From the NCBI GenBank assembly GCA_019722365.1, contig JADFUC010000513.1, positions 1-64,000 on the forward strand: a stretch of 64,000 bases of DNA, given 5' to 3'. This document shows positions 1-11,649 of this stretch, piece after piece. Under the pieces are notes generated by a model. The model ran no database searches. It was not told where the DNA came from and saw nothing but the letters and a program-made list of their open reading frames with translations. This DNA is from Lithospermum erythrorhizon. Lineage: Eukaryota > Streptophyta > Magnoliopsida > Boraginales > Boraginaceae. Position numbers and translations under genes: made by a program. Position 1 is the stretch's first letter; every line of letters starts with the position of its first letter.

Positions 1-2807
1 ATCAGTATTATACGTTCCGTATTGCTATATTGATATGGCTTTTTAGTTTTGTGTTTTATTTAAAATCACGTATGCGAAATCGTTTATTAGTTTATAGCGA
101 CCAGTTGAGTCGTATTTATTTTATTTTATTTTACCCTGAAACTGCGTCTGTCTTAGTTAGGTTAGTAAAATAAATATAATCTTTGTAGGCATTGAAGATG
201 GCGCTTCTGAAACGACATTTAGCGAACTTGGAAGTTTCGAGGAAGTTGAAGAGAATCTGAGTGTGAAATAGGAAACATGTTAGTAGGCTTTGTAGAATTG
301 TTGTAAATTATTTTTCGCAATGTGCGTATTCTTTGAGTATGTCTTTATATAACATGTTAAATAATAAAAAATAATATTAAATCTCGCCATTAAAATTTAA
401 GCACTGCATGTAAATTTAATTTTAAAGTTGTGAAACCATCTTTATTTGTGATGACGAGGTATGCCGATATCGTGAAAGTATATGATGGATCGTAGTGATT
501 TTCCTTTAACGTTGTGGGCTTTCGGATGATCATTTCCAAGTGGGCATTCGGATGATCGTTTCAGGAGCTAACGTATTAGTTTAATTGGTAAGCTTAGGTG
601 ATTTTTCACTAATGTTGTGGGCTTGGTGACATTGTCGGGTGGCCTTTATTAAAGTATTAGTGACAGAGTTGTGTCGTGATACAATTGATTAGTTAAATCT
701 ACCTGTGGGATTCTAAATGTGTTGCGGTGTTCTTTAGTTTGGATTCCGACGCGATGGATCTTAGATACCTTGTATGTTTTGTGAGATTTGACCTCACGGG
801 TATAATATTTGCAATTTATTTGTAATATATTAGATGTTTTGAGCTATTGTATCTGTCATATTTCACACTAAGATTGGCTGGCTAAAATTGCCTATTTATT
901 GGCATTAATTAGGCGAGTTAAAATAAGCTTTTATTATGTGAAATAAGACAAATTGGAGAAATCCATAAGCTTGCTGGTAATATAGTGTTATAAATGCTAA
1001 ATGCATTTTTCCTTGTAAACCAACGAAAATGGTATTATGCTGGCTGTTAAGAAGGACAACCATTAATCTGCTGATCACTTGGGCCAGGCGATCATGTGGA
1101 CCGTTATTGATGAGCGATATACGTAATGATGCGATTAAGAAGGTAATTAATTTTGATCTCGATTTAAGTGATGATGCTATGAAGAGCGAATATGTATTTG
1201 TCTCTTAGCCGCTGAAAACAAGCATTAAATTAATAGTTGAATCTCTTTATAACCTGATTAGAGAAAGAGCTATTGGATGATGCTTGAATGTTGTGTATCT
1301 AAATTTCAAGGCGTATCAGCAGTATTTAGTTTAAATGACAATGTGAGCAACATTCATAGATTGTGATGAAGCATAAAACTTGAGTTTGTATAACCGGACC
1401 GTGATATTGTGAAAGTTGAGGAAGCGCGAGAACTATGATTTGAAGTTAATGAAGCGATTTCATTATTTCAAGCTATGAAAAGCACAAAAGAAGGATATTT
1501 AGTAACAACAGAATAGAAAGAGAGGTTGATTAAACCTCGTATCTCGAATGATTTGTTATCAAAAATCAAAATGTAAGCTATGGCTAAAATTGCCGATGTC
1601 TTAGACAACATTTTGACTCAGATGATTTTTAGATCGTGATCGCGACAAGTATATAGTAGTAGCCGAGACAAGACCTGAAACAAAGATAATTGAGCTCTTG
1701 TATAATGTTAGGTGACTATATTATAAGAGCACACAATTTTAATCCTCCATGAATGGTTGAGATGTTTTATTTGTTTTCTTTAGTATATATATGGTAGAAG
1801 TGGATGTCACGTTAATATGGACAACTACGTATTCCCAAAATCATCGGGTGGTTACGATTAGGTGAAATTCATTCTATTCTTCTTAAAAGACATATTATTT
1901 TGAATACAAACAATTGGGTGACGAGCGTGAAAGGACTTTACTTGAGACTAGAGTTGATATTGCAGATAGGCGGAGTCAACTCTTCTTAGACTTAGTGGGA
2001 TGTTCATTAATCTTGGTTTAGTTTATATGCTCGCATCTGAGTTAGTCGAGGATATAAATTCGTTTGAATGATATACCCGGAATTGATAAGGTATAGGAAG
2101 GACCATATAAAAACTATCAAGTTCTAAATTAAGTATCATTGACATGAGTAATCCAAAGAATGAGACATCAATGCATTGAAGTTAAAACCTGATGGATGAA
2201 ATCTTTCGATCTTGTATGCAATAATTTTCATTACACCTTAAATGTAAACAGAAGTGATAGAAATAAGGATTGTGTTTAATGTAGTTAAAATAAAATGAAA
2301 TAAATTCACATATTGAAAGTGGTTGCCTACTTTAAATTTATTCATACTCAAGCTGTGAGACCTTTCGAGTTATGTTTGACAAGCAAACTCTAGAAGCGTC
2401 TCGAATAAAATGATTAATGTTATGTGAAGTGGACATAATTTAATCACAGTCGAATGTTGAAGTTATGTCATTAAATGTATATAATTGGAAGAGGCGGTAG
2501 GTATTTATTTGCATCTACTATAGAATTACAATTTATTGTATATATAGTATCTTCATTGTGAAGTGTAAAGAGTGGAATTAAGTATATGACTTGAATCGTT
2601 AGTGGCTCCTTAGGAGACGCAGTCGATTATGGAACTTCTAGTTATCTAAGAATGTTGTGTGACAATTCACGATGTATTATTAATGTCTAATGCAAAGTGA
2701 CTTGATGTTATGAATAGTCGTACTCCAGCCAGATGACTTTAAGTCAATACAATTGAAATAAATTGGAATACGAATTCGGTATATAACTCACTCTGTTACC
2801 TTACTAG
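1..2807 (+). other. Decayed gag/pol interior of copia I, no usable frame
   Basis: This is the stretch of copia I before the first nested LTR. It is AT-rich with stops in all frames. Its identity comes only from alignment by eye with 58320-61260. For instance, the Leu-Ala-rich stop cluster near 1200 and the purine-rich stretch near 2085 have clear partners in element B. No domain can be named with confidence. Confidence 0.5.
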
Positions 2808-5800
2808 TGTAATAACTTGGATTTCATTACTAATATTATTGTAATAGTATACTTAGTTTAACAGGTGGATTATTTCGAGGAGAAATAAAAAATTTCGAAG
2901 TTGAAAATACAACGAATCGATTCGATTGTGAAATGCGTTTAGAATTTAAATTATAAAGTTGTAGTCAGATGGTAATGATATTGAATTAGGTGGTAATATA
3001 TAATTTGAGAGGTAGAAATGTTACGTATTCGAGTTGTGTTATTAAAATACGGGCGAAAGAAATTAAACTCCTGAACCAAGCGGGACTTAAACCTGTAAAT
3101 ATCTTACACTGCTCATTTCATTTATTCATCGTGACGCTGAGCCAAGCGGCCACTTTCTGGATTCCAGTGGCGAACATCCCATACATAAAATTTTTCTTGA
3201 TTTATTACCAAATGCTTTGTTGCTTTCGAGCTCAAGGAGATTTTTTGACTATCACTCCCCTCGTCCATTTCTTGGTCAAGGTAAGAAGTTGAAATCTTTT
3301 TATGTATTTCTTGAGTTATGAGGAATGTTGAGCTTTGTGATTTAGGTTAAGTTTGAGTTTTGAGGTTTAAAATGAGTATAAATTATAAATGCAAGAGCAG
3401 ATTATGATATAGAAGTGATAACGCTCGATTTATGGGGTGAAATGTGTTGAGATGGATAGTTGAGCTTTCGTTATTTTTTATAAAGTTGAATATTATTGAA
3501 TCCTAATTACATGGGTGTATAATTGATGTTTTAAAACAAGGTGTATAAGTACCAAATCGTTCGAATACTAAGACATGAGAGTTATGGACCACTTTGACTT
3601 TACGTTGACTTTTGAAGAAAAATAGAATTTGTAAAAATGACTTATTGGAGTTTAATATAATTTGTTTTGAGTATAATTGGTGATTTTGGTGTTGATTGGG
3701 CGAGTATCTTGAGGTAAGTTTGTAGAAGTTGATTAATATTTTGTTTGATTAAAGGTTGTTAGAGATGGATTAATTATTGGGGTAGTTGATTAATATTTTG
3801 TTTTTGATTAAAGGTTGTTAGAGATGGATTTAATTATTGGGGTAATTGATTGTTTTGATTGATTAGATATTGTTTAAAGTGTTAGGTATTACTTAGGTAG
3901 AGGAAGAGGCGAATGTTTATTGTTGGGGTAAAAATTAGGATTTTTGTCGTTTATTAGTCGTTCAAACCGCAGCGTAGTAATATTTCCCACTAGAGTTGTT
4001 AAGTTGATAATTAAATATGGTTCTTGAGTTGAAATAAAACTAAAAATATGTTAAGGGTTAAAATTATGTAGTAGTAATTGTAAATTTTCGAATTGTTTTG
4101 ATTAGATGCGGAGCATTAGGAAAAGCGCTCGGATTGATTAGGCGGCATTGTTATTTAGCCAAGGTAGTCTGAATCCGTAGAGTTTTATACATCAAACTTT
4201 GTATATGTATATGTTATTGTTGATTGTGTACTTTTTTTTGGCAGGGTCGTATTTCATCATAATTGATGATTTTGGTGTTTTTGGTTGGGAGTTGTTTATT
4301 TTCATGTGTTGGGTCATTAATACGTAGGTTCTTGAGTCGTATAGGTGTTTTTGAGGAGTTGTTGTTGATGTATGTGTGGGTTGTATTACTAGGTGTTGTG
4401 TGCCTTATACTCACGGTATAAGTGCAGGAGTTGTCGATGTATGTTGAGGTTGTATTATCATTATTTGAGCATACACCAAATTTATAAGTCGCATTATTTT
4501 ACGGCCTCGTTACGGTCGGTGACTAGCTTGTAATAGAGCGGGCATAAGTTTCTCCGCAGTGAGGTTGATTATGCGCGTTGGATTTAGAAATCCGGACATG
4601 AGTTGTTATGAGTTGATATAGGTTGGTTGAGTTGGTATTGTTGAGTTGATCAGTTGTTGAGTTGATGGAGTCGTTAGTCGATTGGTGGTTTAGTTGTAGT
4701 GTTGGGTAGTTATGTTGAGGGTCGTGGGTTAGATTACAGTCGGTTGTGTTCACATGTTGTTTAAAAGCTTTCTATGGTGTTTTGTGATACATTTTATGAC
4801 TCGTTTTATTGGTTATGGATATTGTGTTGATTATCATAGATGTTGCGCTTAATAGAAGGTATGTCAATTCATATTCGGGTTGATTATTAATAATATTATT
4901 TGGTTTTCTTGTAGATCCTAGGTTGATATTAATCGTTATACCTCCCTTAATGTTAAAAGTTGAGTTGGTTAATGGTTGAGATAACTTTTGAATGAGAACA
5001 TTAGGTACAAACATTATAAACCGAGGTTCATGCTAATTTATCGATGATGTTGATGATATTTTATATATGGTGGAAAATTTGATTCAAATGTGTTAGTATA
5101 TAGGGTATAGTCTGACTTACATTTCACGTTGATATCATTTAGAGGTGAATAGGATTTAAAAGTAGACTAAATGAAGAATTTGGTGAGATAATTAAATTGC
5201 TTAAATTTATCTTGATTTAAGACATCGTTGCTCGGTTGTATTAAAATAATGAAATGATTTGGAAGTTTTATGATAAACATGCTTAGATGTCACAGGAGTG
5301 TATGACTATATTTGGGAGTAGCACTTTAAGGTGAGCTAAAGATAATAATTGGAGTTGTTATGTAAGGTGGAATCTTTATCGAGTAAATTTATACTTGAAG
5401 ATAACAAATAGAGATATCTCACATGATTGGGTGTCTTGTAAGGTAGGATTTGTTGATGTGGTGTAGGTTTGATTGTTGGTTGGAAGCCGTTTAAGGAAGA
5501 TTTATCTTTGTCGAGAGTAACGTATAAAATATAACTCTTCAGGGTGTATAGTCTTTTCAAATGGGTAAAGAGACTTGAATTATCCTTATTTTTTATGAGT
5601 GGTGGGTTAAACTTCTTTTTGATATTTTGTAATTAGAAACCGAGAACCGCTAGTGACTCACTGTCGCATGGGTGGGCATTTTATTATAAGTTGTTGCTTG
5701 GGATAGTAGAGATGCATTGGGCAGAATGGCTAGCATTACTGTGGAGGTGGCGATGGTGGTAAGGAAGACCTCAGCTGATCATACTTTTATCTTAACTTTG

Positions 5801-5950
5801 GAGATTTATGTTGTACTTAATAATTATTGTTGTCTCGAGTTATAAAACATTGTTTGATGTTGTATTTATATTATTACTTTTCGATTTGTTCTGATATTGT
5901 TGGTTAGTTACTTTAGATGGACAGAGTTGTATTGTTTTATTTATCATGTT
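2808..5950 (+). mobile_element. Solo LTR, Ty3/gypsy (Tekay-like), nested in copia I
   Basis: This segment breaks the collinearity between copia I and copia B: 2760 continues at about 5980. It starts TGTAATAACTTGG, a common start for this LTR class, and parts of it match the LTRs at 18249-22378. The 2990-3200 stretch matches 20070-20310, and the 5700-5790 stretch matches the LTR tail at 22040-22110. No gag or pol is attached, so it reads as a solo LTR left by LTR-LTR recombination. It carries a TATAAGTGC-containing motif near 4420 related to the minisatellite in the LTR at 8400-10920. The right edge is approximate. An unmatched block at 4765-5615 may be a further insertion. Confidence 0.6.
4765..5615. 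other. Unassigned AT-rich block inside the solo LTR
   Basis: Compared with the related LTR at 8400-10920, sequence before 4765 and after 5615 aligns in order, but this roughly 850-base block has no counterpart there. It contains short minus-strand frames at 4772-5014 and 5336-5560 that resemble no family I know. It could be a small insertion or a subfamily-specific LTR segment. Confidence 0.3.
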
Positions 5951-7299
5951 AAATGAGTCGTTTTCTGAATTATCCATCGTTGATAACTCTGATTATTAGT
6001 TGTTGTGGTCCCCGATCTAGATAGTGAATCATTAGAAGTAAGAAATGTGTTTCCATTAAATGAACATCTAGTTATAAATGAATTAAACATTTGGTTTCGA
6101 CGAGTTGAATGTATTCATTAATTGACTATGCTGTGTGTCTATTTCAAATTTTTCTTATTACCCATGCTGACATGTATTGTCTAAGTGAGTCATCCAAGAA
6201 TGTTCTAAATGTGTGATCGGTGATGATGCATACTTGACACATTGTTGTGGATGCTCATCTCAAGCCTGAGCAAGAAGGGAAAACAATTATATTATCGATA
6301 TCGAGTTCCCAGTGCAGTATAATGGAGTTAGAATCTTAATCTTGTCGCAGTTGAAATAAAAAGGGGTCAAGTGAAGATGAATTATGAGTTTCTCAAGGTT
6401 GAGTGGGAGCAACCACACATAAATGTTTTATATGTTTGAGTACTAAAAATCTTCATACAACAGAAAGGTACGTCTTGAATTGATTTTTGTACATCGGTAA
6501 GTCGATGCATATATGTGACATATCTTTATGTTAGTCCTGAAATATAAGCTTAAATGACATTTTCTTGTTAAGCTATAATGAGTCATGAAGCTTGGGGAGT
6601 GAATAGAATGCATGATAGATTAAATTCTATGATAGGCAGATTCTCTTATTAATGAGAGCAACTTTATTAGAATTAAGTTCCTTGATCGAGGACCTGCTGT
6701 GATTAGTGGTTGGATGCAGTACGTAGTAATTTGACTATTACATAGTAATATGATTCACCGTATGCCATGTCAGGATCATGTGTTGTACATCATGACCATA
6801 ACATAACACAATTCCCTTAATATGAATTGTGGAGTTTTACTAAAGGTATTTGCGCTAATTTGGGAATACGCTTTGTAGTAACTTTAAGAGATTAGAGGTA
6901 AGTAAAGTTCTATGGAAAGGATCACTTATTGATCTTCACCTAGAACTGAATATGAGAATAGTGTCATAGACGATTGTCTCGTGTGAAGCGCTATTAGCCA
7001 AGTAACTTCATTAATGGAAGTCTTAGTATACTTTCGAAGAGTAAACTAAAGAAGCTTGAACTCAGTATTATAACATTACCAATCAACTTGTATTGTTGAT
7101 AATATTATTAAAGAATATTCTTTTAATAAGATAGATGTGTTTTAACACACCTTTAGGTGTGTTGTAAAACTCTTAGATAATAGTAACCGAGAAGTGGCTA
7201 AGCGCCACAAAATACGATATTGTCACTAGAAATACCAAAGCGAGGTTTTCTCCTTGTTACAACAACTAATTAGTTATTTTAGAGCAAGAATCGGATGGT

Positions 7300-7640
7300 A
7301 ATGTCATGGAGTTTCAAGCAAGGCATGGCAAAAGGATTAAAACCTTCTATTTGCGTGGCTTTGTGTGACTATGCAGGATAGTCTTGGCCGTATTTGATTC
7401 GTGATTGAGACCCGGCGGATGGATGTAAAGTCTACTTAATGCAAGCAAAGGCTCAGCGTGTGGTTTGAGCGATCATCACCGGAATTGATATATTCTTCTA
7501 TGATTAATTCCAAGGAGGTTTGCTCACGAGATCGAAGAAGAAAGCTGAGAGCGATGCGAGGTTCGGTTGGAGCAAGAGACCGTTTACTTTCTAGAGCAGA
7601 GTTAAACAATTGATTAAACAGGTAATTCTTGTTTTGCAAT
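7300..7640 (+). pseudogene. Copia reverse transcriptase fragment
   Basis: Near 7316-7345 the bases encode a frameshifted version of the conserved KARLVAKGF motif, which begins the RVT_2 core of copia reverse transcriptases. About 100 bases later (7419-7436) MDVKST appears, the usual MDVK(T/S)xFLNG motif, but it runs into a stop where FLNG should be. Spacing and order fit a copia RT on the plus strand. The frame changes at least once between the two motifs and there is no long open frame, so this is a dead copy. It belongs to copia I and lies about 900 bases before its 3' LTR, which is closer than in an intact element, so the RT end and RNase H have probably lost sequence. Confidence 0.55.
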
Positions 7641-8338
7641 ATAATTATTAACTTCTGATATATGAATGCGTAATTACATTCATATAGTCATTACTATTTA
7701 GCGAGTTGGTTGAAATAATACACATCCCAATGATCTACGGTTTCTATAGAAACTGACACAGCGTTAGCAACTCTTGAGAATCTAGAAACATAAGATAGCC
7801 AACACCACTGATGGAATCTTGATGGTTTGGGACAACTAGAATTTGATAACTTGGCGTTATGATTGATTTATGATCAATTTTATTGGATATCAGTTTAAAT
7901 AGCTGAGGAGTTAGTTTATTGCATTTATAAAATCGTAGAAGATATGTATATCATGTCGCATGATGTTTTCTTAGAGCTAAGTTTAACGAGACCTTGAACT
8001 TTGCATATATAACTACTTATATTATATGAGTTGTGTGCTTTGACTATGTCGAATATACTTTTAAGCGGGGATTATAACGGCGTATGTTGGGTGACACAGT
8101 AAGTATAGCAGTAGGTGTTGATATATTATAAGGGATTTATCCATCTTTGATATATAAGGTAAATCTCCGCCTCACCGATGGAGTTTGGGAATTTGATTTG
8201 TTTATGGGGACGCCATAGTACTGAGTCAGTTCATTTCGAGTAAAAGAAATTAAGTAGGTGTTTAAACCATTGCTTTATGGTTGCTTTGATAGAGATCGCG
8301 GATAAGAATTGTAAAGTAATCGTCCGAGGCAAGTGGGG

Positions 8339-8400
8339 TATTGGAAATCAAAGTATTTTGATTTCTATAATTATGCTTTCATTCTGTGATTGTTGTAACA
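8339..8400 (+). repeat. 3' LTR of copia I, first part
   Basis: A purine-rich tract (8324-8338, containing AAGTGGGG) is followed by TTGGAAATCAAAG, which matches the LTR start of element B at 63681 (TGTTGGGAAATCAATGAG) with its polypurine tract. After about 60 bases the LTR is interrupted by a gypsy-type LTR and resumes at about 10921. Confidence 0.55.
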
Positions 8401-9639
8401 GATTAAATTTTACTAGTTTTAGTTAAATGAAATTACTTTCGAAATAAGTGTTGATAATTAATGTTGTAAATTACTAAAATGGAACTCACGATAATATCGA
8501 GGTTATGTAAATTTCTAGATCAGCATTAACATGCTTAGATATTGTAATAATAACTTAGTTCGGTTAATTTCGATAATATTAATTAAGTAAAATTTATTTG
8601 GGCAGTGCATTTTATAATTTAGTTGTAGTAGCCGGGGATAATTAGAGTTAAGTTAGATCGTTAATGGATTTAGATAACTCGATTCGGCAGTTTCGGTAGA
8701 GAGTTCTTGTGCGTTTCCTAAGACTTAGAGTGTTAAGTAAGCCCAATACAAATCCTTGTCGTCCCTTATTCAGCGAATATCATGACGTCTCTAGTCTTTG
8801 AAGGCTTGGCGAGACCACAGCATACTTGCTTGAAAGCACTTAAGATTTTTCTCTTCCCGTTTCTTCATTTGTTGCTAATTGATCCCTCGAAGTTGATTGT
8901 TTAAGGCTTTGACATGTAAATTTGAGGTTGTATACAAATTTGAGGATGTATATAAGTAGGTAATTCATGGTTTAAGTTGGGTTGAGGCTTTTCTAGGTTT
9001 TAGTTTACTTTTTGGTTGATATTTTCTTTAAATGTGTAGGGAGTTTAATTGGGACCTTATTGTAGTTATTGTGAGGTTAAAATGGTGATTTAAAATTGAT
9101 TAAAGGGAGTTAGGTTGAAAAGTGCGATTTGTAAGTTGAGTTATAATTGATATTTTGGAGTATAGGTTGTTAATTATGGACTTGAGGGTTAACTAGAATG
9201 ACTTATAATTTGATATGAAATGTTAAAGTGATAAGGTGGAATTCTAGCGGGGGGACTCGATTGGGTTGTGTCAAAATGAGTTAGAAATTCGTTGTTTTAA
9301 ATGAGTAAATTTTTAGACCGTTTAAGAAATAGTTCCACTAAGGGTTGGTTGTATATGTTACAGAGCCTTGAGAAGTATAGTAGTAGGTTTTGATTATCTT
9401 TCTGGGTGTTTTTGTGGTAGGTATGAGAGGTAAGTAGCATCTCATGGGTTTTGCTTTATGTACTTACTTTAAATTGTGTGAGCATGTCTTTGTGAGGTAT
9501 GATTATGTGTGAATGATATAAAGTATTGTGTAGGTATGAATATGTGTGATTACGTTGTAAGCCACGTTATGATTATGCGATTATATTTACATTGGCGTTG
9601 AAGATTTGTGAAGTGCGTAAACTTGAACCACGACTTATG

Positions 9640-9765
9640 TTTTTGATTTACGTGGCACTTGTCGACGATTATTTGTATTCTATATTGGCCTTGTCGGCAC
9701 TTTTGTATTTCTGTGGCCTTGTCGGCACTTTGGTATGTCTGTGGCCTTGTCGGCGGTTGTGATTG
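9640..9765 (+). repeat. Minisatellite in LTR, unit GGCCTTGTCGGCACTT
   Basis: Three to four direct copies of a unit of about 30 bases centred on GGCCTTGTCGGC, each followed by a T/G-rich spacer such as TTGTATTTCTGT. The array sits inside the gypsy-type solo LTR and is clearly richer in GC than its surroundings. Confidence 0.75.
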
Positions 9766-9924
9766 ATTACGATTGTGGGATGTTTTAGTTGTGTGCTTAA
9801 TATTGTTTGGGAGTAGAGTAGTTGGTTGGAGTTATGCGTGAGTTTGAGGGCCTTGGTATTGAGGTATGACCTGTGGTTAGGATGATTAGGAGTTAGGTGA
9901 CTCTCCTTCCTTGCAGGATATGTG

Positions 9925-10078
9925 ACGCTATTGGCCTTATACTTTGTGTATAAGTGCGGTTTGCATTATACTTAGTTTATAGTGCGGTTGGCACTTATGC
10001 TTTGTGTATAAGTGCGGTTTGGCCTTGCTCTGGGTATAAGTGCGGTTTGGCACTTACTCGCCGGTATAAGTGCGGTGT
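9925..10078 (+). repeat. Minisatellite in LTR, unit TATAAGTGCGGTTTGG
   Basis: Five direct copies of a unit of about 28-32 bases with the core TATAAGTGCGGT, each preceded by a variable CTTTGTG- or CTCTGGG-like half. It lies 160 bases after the first minisatellite of the same LTR. A single diverged unit is present at 4408-4432 in the solo LTR at 2808-5950. Confidence 0.8.
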
Positions 10079-10920
10079 GATTATCAGGGTGAATTAATTC
10101 ACTGCGGGTAGAGCGGATTGAGCATATGCGCGTTAAGGTTGAGAATACAGTTGTAGGGGATATGAGATATAGATGGTTCGATGACTAGAGTTATAGTCGT
10201 TGTTAGGTTTCTTGAGTTCTTTTTTGGATGATTGTGTCTTTCTTGAGAGAAATTTCTATTATATCTTCATATGTGTTATATACGAGACTTTGCTTTTGAA
10301 ATTATGTTGTATGACACTTATTTTGTAGTCTGGATATATATACATATTTTATTCATATTTATATGTGTTAATCGGCTAGATTAAAAGTATGGTTTTAAGT
10401 TCACCCGCATGTTAAGTTTTTACTAAGCTTAGCGAACTTGCCCACTTTTTCGCTTTGGGCGGCATTTCGTTGTGCCGGGTTGTGGGGCGGCTAGTTGAGC
10501 CAAGAGAGGCATTGGAAGTTTGTTAGAGTGGCTAGAGTGAGCGTGGTGGTGAGATCTCGCGGTCTCATTTGATGTTGTCGGCCGATTTTGATTGTTGTAT
10601 TTCCTTTTGAAACTTTAGCCTTCGGCGATTATTTTGTAATGCAGATACAATATTTATTCTCGTTGTAGCGCTTGCCACGGCATTGCGCTTAAGCTTGGGA
10701 TATGTTGTGTATATATATATATGGGTTGGTTGGTTAGATATCAGCTGATGGATTGTAAAATTTAAAGCAATTTGTTTTGATTGAGAAGTTTGAGTATAAT
10801 CAAAATTTTTGGATGAAACGAGTAGTTCCTTAAAGCCCAGAGTGAATCCGTGATAGTGACTTTGGTGTTACGGATTATAATGATTCTCGCCTTCAGGCGG
10901 CCGGCCGAGGCGGGTCGTTC

Positions 10921-11640
10921 TGAGATATAATAATTATAATGGTCAATTATATTATTATCTGACTAATATCTGAGTCCATAATTCGCGCTTACATCTGATA
11001 GCGTTGAGTTATATTCCATGTATGGAATTAAATGAGATTGTTAAATTGGGAGTTCTTCATTGATAATATAAAATACAAATTGGACAAAACCGAATCAATT
11101 AAATTGTTATTTCAATTGAAGGTTTAATCGAGAGGAGCTCATTAGTAACTTGTTAAGTTACTTACACGTTTAATAAGTTAGTTAACGGCTTAACGAGTCA
11201 ACTATTTATCAAACGAGTCGAGCTATTGGGGCGAAACAGGAAGGGGATATATAAAGAAAGAGAAAAGATGAAAAACCTAATCATCTTTTCTCCTCCTCTT
11301 TCTCTCTCAGCCGCCCCACTCCAGCCTGCTATGCCAAATTGAGTCAAACTTTTGACTTGATTTTGCTCTCAATGCTAAATAAGATTACAGCGAGATCGAT
11401 GGCATTGTTCGGCCGCTCTTTTGTGTTTCTTAGCTGGGCGTTGAGGTCTGAGGATTCTCATTAAGTTTGTGAGGAAGAAAGTTATCCTTTAATACTCAGA
11501 ATTGTAAGTATTCTTTTATTCATACGTAATATATATTTTGTATGAATATATTGTAATTCGTTTTTATACACTTATATGATTCTGGTTGCATTTGTTATAA
11601 TACTATTATGAACAAGTTGTAATTTCTAGCGCCTTACATT
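10921..11640 (+). repeat. 3' LTR of copia I, second part
   Basis: This continues the copia I LTR after the nested gypsy LTR. It aligns with element B's LTR (56315-57140) through the (TAA)n-like start, the region around TTCCATGTATGGAATTAAATG (counterpart TTTCATGAATGAAATTA), and the tail with TATTCATACGTAATATA (counterpart TATTCATACGTTCGTA). A polypyrimidine segment at 11283-11310 probably belongs to the R/U5 region. The end is placed by the change into minus-strand copia pol sequence. Confidence 0.55.
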
Positions 11641-11649
11641 AACATCTCT

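Larger units (their letters stand above)
8400..10920 (+). mobile_element. Solo LTR, Ty3/gypsy (Tekay-like), nested in the copia I LTR
   Basis: This block separates two halves of the copia I 3' LTR: the sequence at 10925 onward (TATAATAATTATAATGGTCA) continues what copia B shows at 56315 and 63880. Its own end at 10889-10918 (CTTCAGGCGG...GGCGGGTCGTT) matches the LTR end of the gypsy element at 22351-22378 (CTTTCAGGCC...GGTGGGTCGTT). The middle holds two minisatellites. No internal domain is attached, so it is a solo LTR of about 2.5 kb. The left edge is approximate. Confidence 0.6.
1..11640 (+). mobile_element. Ty1/copia element, family I/B, 3' part, interrupted twice
   Basis: The interrupted sequence runs parallel to element B at the right of the window. 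Base 1 corresponds to about 58320, and matching landmarks follow in the same order (for example 1200 with 59515, 2070 with 60500, 2500 with 61000, 8070 with 63415). Both end in the same LTR type after a purine-rich tract. The element is therefore in plus orientation and its 5' LTR lies left of the window. Reading frames are destroyed throughout. The recognisable coding part is reverse transcriptase near 7316-7640. Two gypsy-type solo LTRs (2808-5950 and 8400-10920) were inserted later. The right edge near 11640 is the end of the LTR and abuts an older minus-strand copia remnant. Family assignment below copia level is not attempted. Confidence 0.7.
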
